Of a DNA stretch of 6,787 nt, positions 1 through 5,283 are shown in pieces. Both the position numbers and the translations under genes were made by a program. Below the pieces are notes generated by a model. It was not told where the DNA came from. It was given only the letters and a program-made list of their open reading frames with translations, and made no database searches. The DNA comes from Proteiniphilum sp. UBA4084 (GTDB lineage: Bacteria > Bacteroidota > Bacteroidia > Bacteroidales > Dysgonomonadaceae). How positions within the stretch are numbered: the first letter of the stretch is position 1; each line of letters starts with the position of its first letter. Location: the NCBI GenBank assembly GCA_002383605.1, contig DFYK01000013.1:6019-12805 (forward strand), given 5' to 3'.

Positions 1-425
1 AGGTAAATATCTTTTTTCGCCAGTGCAGCTCTGGCCGCCGGCTCCGAGTGCCAGTGATCGGGAGTGCTGATGATGACGGCATCAATATCCTTATTCAATA
101 GCATTTCCTGGTAGTCATCATACATTCTGGCATTTGAATACTTGCTGTTGCCCGTTTTCTTTGCATAGTAACTGTCTATGTATTTCTTCCCATCAAGAAG
201 CCGCTTTTTGTCCACATCGCACACAGCTATAAACTGAGCCTGATCATACTTTATGGTTTCTGCCATATCATGATCGCGGGCGATCCTGCCAAAACCAATC
301 TGCCCGATATTAATTTTATTGCTCGGTGCATTTTTGCCAAACAGGGATGAGGGAACAATGGTAGGAAAAACCACTGTGCCGACTGCTGTTGCTGCGGCCT
401 TCTTTATAAACATCCTTCTTTCCAT
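1..425 (-). CDS. Gfo/Idh/MocA-family oxidoreductase, Tat-exported, N-terminal part only (runs off the window)
   Basis: The first 141 codons of an NAD(P)-dependent sugar-type oxidoreductase; the C-terminal substrate domain lies beyond base 1. The N-terminus has a twin-arginine motif (RRMFIKK, residues 3-9) followed by an Ala/Val-rich hydrophobic stretch to about residue 30, so export of the folded, cofactor-loaded enzyme is likely. The Rossmann fold follows: GxGxxA at 44-49, the acidic end of strand 2 at VCDVD (68-72), which favours NAD, and the family signature TPDHWH at 121-126, then the start of the KDIY motif that precedes the catalytic EKP/QKP loop (not in the window). The ATG at 425 was chosen over the ATG at codon 5 because only the longer form keeps the arginine pair. 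No Shine-Dalgarno is seen. It starts 11 bp after the preceding DUF6807 gene, so it is probably co-transcribed with it. The family is certain; substrate and product are not. Confidence 0.9.
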   Translation of the reverse strand, partial: MERRMFIKKAAATAVGTVVFPTIVPSSLFGKNAPSNKINIGQIGFGRIARDHDMAETIKYDQAQFIAVCDVDKKRLLDGKKYIDSYYAKKTGNSKYSNARMYDDYQEMLLNKDIDAVIISTPDHWHSEPAARAALAKKDIY

Positions 426-436
426 TTGATTTGTAT

Positions 437-1333
437 TTACTCTGATTTGTATTTTTCAAATTCCTGTGCGATATCTGCTTCAAGGTAATTTCCGGAATGA
501 ACCAACACCCGGTATCTGAGCTTGATCTCCTCTCCTTTTTTCAACAATGTGTTTTTATCATTCTCCGGCCAATACATGGGTGTTGGTGAAAAAAACCCGT
601 AATCACGGGTGAACCAGGGCGAAGGGTACCACTCGTTTGACGGATGTTGCATAATAGCCATTCCTTCCGTTTTTCCCAATCTCTGACCATAACAATCCAT
701 CCAGGACGAACTTTTTCCGAAGGTGTTCTTCTCTCCCGTCTCTCCTTCTGCATTGATCATGACTCCACCATTAATTACTGCCAAATCAGGATCCATTCTT
801 CCGCTGAACAGCGAATGATTTGTTTTTTCGATTACTACATCCAGCAGCATTTCCATGGTCACATCGAAGTCGATCTGAAATTTACCTTTCGAGGGAGCCG
901 AAACAGCAATTGTACGTTTGTCTTTGATGGGCGCATCAGCACCGGGCCGTCTCCAGATGCATTCGTTCTCAATAACCACTTTCTCTCCTCCCGACTCTTT
1001 GATATCGGCTCTCAGAGAGATTATCTGTCCTCTTTCGAGATCCTCCTGCCAGTAATTACCCCCATTTACTTTGTCACATCCAAAAAAAAGGGAACTGTGA
1101 TGCGGATAGTTTGCATTGCGCATCGAGGTTACAGAGGCATTCGACGGCCCGTTGACTGGATAAAAGAAAGGATACTTCTCGAATTCAGAAAGAACGTAGT
1201 TTGTAAACAGATTTCCGTTAATCCTGATCTCAATCCTATCTCCCACTTTATTCGCGGTTACCTTTTCCTGAGCAGAAGCAACCTGAAGTGAAAGAGCTAT
1301 ACTCAGCATGATGAATGCAATATGTTTTTTCAT
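437..1333 (-). CDS. DUF6807 ('PmoA family') exported protein, 298 aa
   Basis: Complete gene for a secreted or periplasmic protein of the DUF6807 family, whose biochemical role I do not know. A Sec signal peptide occupies residues 1-21 (MKKH, hydrophobic core, then ASA before Q22). Family signatures, recognised from memory, are YPHHSSLFFG (76-85), VNGGNYW (89-95), TNHSLFSGRM (171-180), HPSN (230-233) and the closing YRVLVHSG strand (274-281). The clustered histidines H78, H79, H173 and H230 are candidate active-site or metal residues; this is inference. Compared with the usual DHPHH form of the first motif, this copy reads NYPHH. Databases often name the family 'methane oxygenase PmoA', but there are no membrane helices after the signal peptide and no link to methane monooxygenase. 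It is the middle gene of the operon, with a sister paralogue 23 bp upstream and an oxidoreductase 11 bp downstream, pointing to carbohydrate processing outside the cytoplasm. Confidence 0.85.
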   Translation of the reverse strand: MKKHIAFIMLSIALSLQVASAQEKVTANKVGDRIEIRINGNLFTNYVLSEFEKYPFFYPVNGPSNASVTSMRNANYPHHSSLFFGCDKVNGGNYWQEDLERGQIISLRADIKESGGEKVVIENECIWRRPGADAPIKDKRTIAVSAPSKGKFQIDFDVTMEMLLDVVIEKTNHSLFSGRMDPDLAVINGGVMINAEGETGEKNTFGKSSSWMDCYGQRLGKTEGMAIMQHPSNEWYPSPWFTRDYGFFSPTPMYWPENDKNTLLKKGEEIKLRYRVLVHSGNYLEADIAQEFEKYKSE

Positions 1334-1356
1334 TTATTTTGTTTAATTACATCAGA

Positions 1357-2604
1357 CTATTGATATTCAATTCCCGGAGTCCCCGAAAAGCTGTTCCAAT
1401 AACTTTCAGCTGTTTCTTTGTCCATTTTCCCATCAAAGACAATCATCCTGTATTTCAGCACATAATCGTTCCCATTTTTTAATGCCCACGATCTATGACG
1501 GATGGGGGTAAATTCGAAATACATGTCTCCTCTGCCGCCATTCCCATCTATTGGCCATACCCGCATAGGTTCCGGATGCGCACGATTTGACGGATGGCTT
1601 AAAAATAATATACCCGATCTTTCTCCATTCACGCCCGATTCTCCCTCTACAATACACCAACGGGCATTACTTCCATCCGCATCTACCCTTGTTTTACCTT
1701 CCGATGTCAACACGGTACAGTTCTCTTTTGTCCATCTTTCAGTCGCCCTGTAACCTATTCCTCCTCCATATCTGTAGGCATCTAACATAATTCCGTTCTT
1801 CAATGGCGTGTTGATGGACGTAGTATAGTCAATAACCCAAACTCCTTTTTTGCCATTCCACACCCTTACGTCCAATAGTTCATTCATCGCAATCTGATCC
1901 TCCCCTTTTGCTCCAAAATCCATATGTTGTTGCAATGCCTTAAAGCCCGAGAATACCTGACCGGTAATTTCAGACAAAAAACCGGCAAATCTGACGGTTC
2001 CCTGTCCTTTGTTTAAATTCCAGAAATCCACTTCACGATCTTCAATGTGCGTCAGTGTCCATGGACCCCAGATGCCATAATGGTGATAATGATCTGGCGG
2101 TTGAACCCTTGAGAGCACTTCTCCTTTCGGAGACCATAAAGGATGTAAAAACCCTGATCTTTTGAATAAGGGATCAACGCCTTTGGGTGGATACATCGTC
2201 TCGAAGCGGTAACTGAGAATGGAACTCTTTTGAGCATAGAGTGTAAGATTTCCATCTGATTTATTGATCTGAATCTGATTATCCCGACTCTCTGTTCCTT
2301 TTTTATCTGACAATTTAAGTATGAACCTTCTGGTGGAACTCTTCGGGGATAAACCATCTAATATAAACCATAGTCTGGCAGAATGGCCGGTTTCAGTTTG
2401 ACTGGGGACAAATTTATGATCTGATTTAATAATTTCATATAATTCCAACTGAAGACTATCAGCATTATAATTAATCAAATCCAGCGGAAATGAGACCGGA
2501 GCATCCCGATAATCTTTGTCCATTCTGAAGGAGAATCTAATTAATTCCTGTGCAGAAACACACACTGAAAACAATAACAAAAATATTGCAATGACAAATC
2601 TCAT
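1357..2604 (-). CDS. DUF6807-family exported protein with extra N-terminal domain, 415 aa
   Basis: First gene of the apparent operon. A TTG at 2610 gives a 417-aa reading, but the ATG at 2604 (MRFVIAIFLLLFSVCVSAQ) starts a canonical signal peptide directly, so I prefer it; neither start has a Shine-Dalgarno. After cleavage near SA/Q, residues about 20-100 form a beta-rich domain (DAPVSFPLDLIN, LWFILDGL, RRFILKL) absent from the 298-aa sister. A DUF6807 domain follows to the C-terminus: DHYHHYGIWG (171-180), VDFWN (192-196), YGGGIGYRA (279-287), GILFLSHPSN (331-340) and LKYRMIVFDG (383-392). HPSN and the closing strand align with the downstream paralogue. Where the short copy and the wider family have TNHSLF, this one reads SINTPL, so that histidine is missing. 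Probably periplasmic and probably acting on a carbohydrate with the neighbouring oxidoreductase; the function is unknown and the context argument is inference. Confidence 0.82.
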   Translation of the reverse strand: MRFVIAIFLLLFSVCVSAQELIRFSFRMDKDYRDAPVSFPLDLINYNADSLQLELYEIIKSDHKFVPSQTETGHSARLWFILDGLSPKSSTRRFILKLSDKKGTESRDNQIQINKSDGNLTLYAQKSSILSYRFETMYPPKGVDPLFKRSGFLHPLWSPKGEVLSRVQPPDHYHHYGIWGPWTLTHIEDREVDFWNLNKGQGTVRFAGFLSEITGQVFSGFKALQQHMDFGAKGEDQIAMNELLDVRVWNGKKGVWVIDYTTSINTPLKNGIMLDAYRYGGGIGYRATERWTKENCTVLTSEGKTRVDADGSNARWCIVEGESGVNGERSGILFLSHPSNRAHPEPMRVWPIDGNGGRGDMYFEFTPIRHRSWALKNGNDYVLKYRMIVFDGKMDKETAESYWNSFSGTPGIEYQ

Positions 2605-2645
2605 AATCAAATGATCTTAATATATTTATACACTACCAAAAACAC

Positions 2646-2653
2646 CAAAGCTA
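2646..2653 (-). promoter_or_regulatory. Candidate -7 element of the DUF6807 operon promoter
   Basis: On the minus strand this reads TAGCTTTG, an exact fit to the Bacteroidales -7 consensus TAnnTTTG. It lies about 42 bp upstream of the preferred ATG at 2604, giving a leader of roughly 35 nt. I find no good TTTG or TTG -33 element at the expected distance upstream, so either the promoter needs an activator (fitting the divergent AraC gene) or the match is fortuitous. Confidence 0.4.
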
Positions 2654-2760
2654 TCATAGACCGGAAGAGGATTATCACTTTCCCCAGAAATATCAAAAAA
2701 AATAATTTCTCATTTATTGATTAAAAACAAGCATGATATCTAAAATATCGCCTTAGTATA

Positions 2761-2784
2761 TGGGTAGTTATTAAATATAACCCA
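2761..2784. repeat. Imperfect inverted repeat in the divergent region
   Basis: The ends TGGGT (2761-2765) and ACCCA (2780-2784) are complementary. Allowing a three-base bulge on the left, pairing extends to TGGG-TTAT against ATAACCCA. It could be a protein-binding dyad or a weak RNA hairpin; a run of five T follows on the plus strand, but the stem is too A/T-rich to call a terminator. Confidence 0.35.
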
Positions 2785-2861
2785 ATTTTTGAATCATTTC
2801 ATAAAGGGAATTAATCAAAAAAATTATTAATAAATTAAATTACAAAAAAAGCGCATAATAA

Positions 2862-2908
2862 AGTTAAATACAAATATTATATTTGCAGTTAAATGTACAA
2901 TATTTGCA
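2862..2908. promoter_or_regulatory. Candidate operator: nested direct and inverted repeats upstream of the AraC gene
   Basis: Several repeats overlap here. AGTTAAAT occurs at 2862-2869 and 2887-2894, each followed by ACAA(A)TATT, giving two near-identical 17-18 nt units. ATATTTGCA occurs at 2879-2887 and 2900-2908, exactly 21 bp apart, which is two helical turns and the spacing usual for direct-repeat half-sites of AraC-family dimers. CAAATAT-T-ATATTTG (2871-2885) is a perfect 7-bp dyad. The block also contains TATATTTG (2878-2885), a fit to the Bacteroidales -7 consensus on the plus strand, with no clear -33 partner. Operator function is inferred from spacing and position. Confidence 0.45.
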
Positions 2909-2987
2909 TCTTTATAAAGAACTATTTTGTTAAGCAACACGAACAGCAGACAAGCTCGCCTGAACAGTGTTATTCCGAGAATTAAAA

Positions 2988-3010
2988 AAGGAGGAGTAAA
3001 GATGATCTGA
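2988..3010 (+). promoter_or_regulatory. Strong Shine-Dalgarno followed by a two-codon start-stop ORF ahead of the AraC gene
   Basis: AAGGAGG (2988-2994) is followed after 7 nt by ATG-ATC-TGA (3002-3010), ending 20 nt before the AraC ATG at 3031. The spacing is ideal for initiation at 3002, not at 3031. The AraC frame is open back to 2986, so a CTG at 3007 could also give an extended N-terminus. It may be a minimal upstream ORF, a start-region frameshift, or a chance purine run. Confidence 0.4.
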
Positions 3011-3030
3011 ATAGCCTAATAAATAAATTT

Positions 3031-3912
3031 ATGAACAAGTTAATGCATGAACAACTCAATCTGAAAAATGGATCACCGGTTAAAATAAAATGGTGTGATT
3101 ATGATTTTTTCAAATACCCCATACACTATCACATTGAGTATGAGATTATTTATATTGTAAAGAGTACCGGTAAAAGATTTGTAGGCAATAATATTGAACA
3201 CTATTCCGATGGAGATCTGGTTTTATTGGGAAGCAATGTCCCGCATATGTATAAAAGTGATCCTTTTTATTACCAAAACATCGGGAAACGACACGTACAA
3301 GCGGTTATTCTTCATTTCTCGAATGATTTTTTCCATCATGCCATGGAACACTATCCCGAATTCTATCGCATTAAGACACTTTTGAATCAATCCCAATATG
3401 GAATCAGTTTTCCGGATAGTAAGGCCAGTCAAATGATTAAGAGCAGTCTTATAAAAGCATTGGATTTGAAAAATCTAGAATTAACACTGGAGTGCATCCG
3501 AATTCTTTCAATGATGAGTGAAACTGAAGTGAAAATATTTCTGAACGAAGATTACATAGATCAAGCTCCGGATAATCAACATGAAGACCCCAGAATAATT
3601 AAAATATTATCGCTACTGCATCAACATTATGTAGAAAACCTCTCATTACAATATCTTGCAGAAAAAGCTGGCATGAATAAGGCGGCATTTTGTCGTTTCT
3701 TCAAAGAAAAAACAAGTAAATCCTGCTTTGGTTATATCAATGAAATGAGGATTAATTTCGCCTGCAAATTACTCCTGGAAGGAGGATTGTCTATTACTCA
3801 AATTTGTTATGAAACAGGATACAACAATATTTCCAATTTTAACAGACAATTCAAAAAAATCACAGAGTTTACTCCCTCAGAATATCTGAGGGAGTTTAAA
3901 AAGGTGAAATAA
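3031..3912 (+). CDS. AraC-family transcriptional regulator with cupin-like sensor domain, 293 aa
   Basis: A cytoplasmic DNA-binding regulator, complete and of ordinary family length. Residues about 15-100 form a cupin-like ligand-binding barrel, with HYHIEYEIIYI (32-42) and DGDLVLLGSNVPH (60-72) as the typical two-strand signature; these usually sense a small sugar or sugar acid. The C-terminal AraC domain carries two helix-turn-helix units, the first around 204-228 (LSLQYLAEKAGMNKAAFCRFF) and the second around 252-276 (SITQICYETGYNNISNFNRQF), closing with the conserved TPSEYLREF (281-289). It is transcribed away from the DUF6807/oxidoreductase operon across a shared control region, the usual layout of a local regulator, so that operon is its likely target; this is inference. 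The ATG at 3031 is assumed; a second in-frame ATG lies 12 nt downstream and an upstream CTG is possible. By eye the gene is A/T-rich compared with the convergent gene pair. Confidence 0.92.
   Translation: MNKLMHEQLNLKNGSPVKIKWCDYDFFKYPIHYHIEYEIIYIVKSTGKRFVGNNIEHYSDGDLVLLGSNVPHMYKSDPFYYQNIGKRHVQAVILHFSNDFFHHAMEHYPEFYRIKTLLNQSQYGISFPDSKASQMIKSSLIKALDLKNLELTLECIRILSMMSETEVKIFLNEDYIDQAPDNQHEDPRIIKILSLLHQHYVENLSLQYLAEKAGMNKAAFCRFFKEKTSKSCFGYINEMRINFACKLLLEGGLSITQICYETGYNNISNFNRQFKKITEFTPSEYLREFKKVK
3871..3895. terminator. Strong hairpin at the convergent 3' ends (inside the last AraC codons)
   Basis: A perfect 11-bp stem, ACTCCCTCAGA (3871-3881) with TCTGAGGGAGT (3885-3895), is closed by a 3-nt loop. 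It encodes the TPSEYLRE end of the regulator and lies about 30 nt past the stop codon of the convergent LarA-like gene. On the minus strand a run of seven T follows after 11 nt (3859-3853); on the plus strand only TTTAAAAAGG follows. It is therefore better placed as a 3' end or stability element for the leftward transcript than as a terminator of the regulator, which it would truncate. Confidence 0.45.
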
Positions 3913-3924
3913 GCCTCAGGATGA

Positions 3925-5208
3925 TCATTCAAATCGATCCCTGTACGCCCATAATCCCAGTGCCGGGCTGGAGATGTAGTAAATCTCTTCACCGTTGGCA
4001 AGCGTATTGAATCCCTCCTTGAGGTGGGAAATGTCATATCGCTGCAGTGCTTCATCGATATCTCCCCATTGAAAACCGACACTTTCAATCTCTTTCTGCG
4101 TGAGATTTTCTGCTCCTTTCCCCGGACAATAGGTGATCGAAAATCTCCCTTCCGACGATCCATGGATCAAGTGTGCTGCTGCACCCAGGTTATCCCGCAA
4201 TTCCGGGTCTTCCGATACGGCCTTCAGGGTATGGGGTGTACCAAAATAGCCATACTTACGGATCAACCGGTCAATGGTTTTATCCTCTCCAAACTCTTTC
4301 AGGGCAGGAGCCAACACAAACAACTCACCGCCATCTGCAATAGCCATGCGGGTGCGGTAAACCGACTTGTTACCCAGCCAGGTACTCTTGAACTCAGTGG
4401 GATCCAACCAGACGACCACTTTTTTCAGGGGCCGTTCTACCATCACAAAATTGACCTCCATTGACAACTTTGCAGCACGGTCGAATACTTCGAAATCATC
4501 TCCCATAAACAGTCCGTACGTCTGTTGTTGTCCCTTTTCGTTCACGCCTACGACTGTGAGTACATAAACAATGGGCAAATCCTTCAGATACTTTTCCGTA
4601 GCATAGTTGAAGACCCGTCGTACCGGTGTATCGGCACGACCCATCATACGCTCCATACCGTAAACGGCACCGATATAATGGCTCTTGTTGATTCCTTCGC
4701 TTCCGCCAGTACCCACCAAAATATTCTTGTTGTAGTTCGCCATGCCCACTACCTCGTGGGGCACAACCTGACCAATGGAGAGAATCAGATCGAATCCACC
4801 TTCGACCAGCAGCCTGTTAACTTGTGCCGGCCAGGCAAAGTCCACTTTTTCCTCCGATACCTCCCTGATGTATTCCACCGGCACTTCACCCAGTGTAGCC
4901 ACGTCGTTGCGCCAATCGTGATCGCGAATGAGGGATTTTGGCGTTTTCCCGAACATATGATCAATTTGAAGCACCGTCATGGGAGTATGTGTACCCAGCG
5001 CGGGGAGGATATCGGTCAATCTATCACCGTAATATTCCCAGGTCATCTCAGTGAGCTCGCCCGCTCTGCTGGGCAGCCGGGTATAATCGGGCGGAACGGC
5101 CAGAATCTTCTGTCGTTCCCCCAATCGGTTTAATGCTTCGTATAGTCCCTGCTTCAGGTCCTCTTTCGATAAGTTGGTCTGCGCGGAACCATTTTCGTAA
5201 TAAATCAT
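3925..5208 (-). CDS. gntE: LarA-superfamily nickel-pincer racemase/epimerase, probable D-gluconate 2-epimerase, 427 aa
   Basis: A cytoplasmic protein of the lactate racemase (LarA, DUF2088) superfamily, full length (LarA is about 424 aa). LarA enzymes racemise 2-hydroxyacids by transient hydride transfer to a nickel pincer nucleotide. Residues matching those recalled for LarA are visible: DYTR (R44, for Arg75), GTHTPMT (H74, catalytic His108), VVPHEVVG (H151, His174), K161 (Lys184, which carries the cofactor) and H177 (His200, nickel ligand). The spacings H151 to K161 (10) and K161 to H177 (16) equal those in LarA. The Cys193 position is Ser170. Placement directly after gnd, with a 75-bp gap, suggests the GntE branch, which interconverts D-gluconate and D-mannonate; substrate is inferred from context, and another 2-hydroxyacid is possible. 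Cofactor genes larB, larC and larE are not in the window. The ATG at 5208 gives the family-length protein and has no Shine-Dalgarno. Confidence 0.82.
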   Translation of the reverse strand: MIYYENGSAQTNLSKEDLKQGLYEALNRLGERQKILAVPPDYTRLPSRAGELTEMTWEYYGDRLTDILPALGTHTPMTVLQIDHMFGKTPKSLIRDHDWRNDVATLGEVPVEYIREVSEEKVDFAWPAQVNRLLVEGGFDLILSIGQVVPHEVVGMANYNKNILVGTGGSEGINKSHYIGAVYGMERMMGRADTPVRRVFNYATEKYLKDLPIVYVLTVVGVNEKGQQQTYGLFMGDDFEVFDRAAKLSMEVNFVMVERPLKKVVVWLDPTEFKSTWLGNKSVYRTRMAIADGGELFVLAPALKEFGEDKTIDRLIRKYGYFGTPHTLKAVSEDPELRDNLGAAAHLIHGSSEGRFSITYCPGKGAENLTQKEIESVGFQWGDIDEALQRYDISHLKEGFNTLANGEEIYYISSPALGLWAYRDRFE

Positions 5209-5228
5209 CCTATATGGGATTTGAGACG

Positions 5229-5274
5229 GGGGATGTGGAATATTTCAATCACATCATCGAATTATCACATCCCC
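5229..5274 (-). repeat. Inverted repeat in the gnd to LarA-like intercistronic gap
   Basis: GGGGATGTG (5229-5237) and CACATCCCC (5266-5274) are perfect 9-bp complements separated by 28 nt, filling most of the 75-bp gap between the two genes. A second CACATC (5250-5255) inside the loop could pair with the same GATGTG, so two mutually exclusive folds are possible in the leftward mRNA. There is no T-run after the stem, so it is not an ordinary intrinsic terminator. A role in mRNA processing or in setting the ratio of the two proteins is a guess. Confidence 0.45.
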
Positions 5275-5283
5275 TCATCAATA

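Larger units (their letters stand above)
2605..3030. other. A/T-rich divergent intergenic region between the DUF6807 operon and the AraC gene
   Basis: This 426-bp stretch has no convincing coding frame. It must carry the promoters of both the leftward operon and the rightward regulator. What I can point to inside it: a TAnnTTTG match for the operon (2646-2653), an inverted repeat (2761-2784), a cluster of direct and inverted repeats (2862-2908), a small palindrome CTTTATAAAG (2910-2919), and a purine-rich ribosome-binding-like stretch at 2988-2996. The last 100 bp are less A/T-rich than the rest and probably form the regulator's mRNA leader. No tRNA or recognisable riboswitch is seen. Confidence 0.8.

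Noticed and set aside
644..1291. A 215-codon open frame on the plus strand
   Set aside because: It lies antisense to the DUF6807 gene at 437-1333, which has a signal peptide and family motifs; the plus-strand product has no recognisable domain.
2605..2610. TTG start codon for the long DUF6807 gene
   Set aside because: The ATG two codons later starts a standard signal peptide; TTG adds only two residues and has no ribosome-binding support.
2737..2751. Short inverted repeat GATAT / ATATC
   Set aside because: Five-base A/T arms in an A/T-rich spacer carry no weight.
2910..2919. Palindrome CTTTATAAAG
   Set aside because: A 10-bp dyad in A/T-rich DNA is expected by chance; noted inside the intergenic entry only.
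2941..2967. GAACAG repeated at 2941-2946 and 2962-2967, also 21 bp apart
   Set aside because: Only six bases match and flanks do not extend the match; too likely by chance to call a second operator.
4525..5133. A 202-codon open frame on the plus strand
   Set aside because: Antisense shadow of the LarA-like gene, whose catalytic residues and full length support the minus-strand reading.
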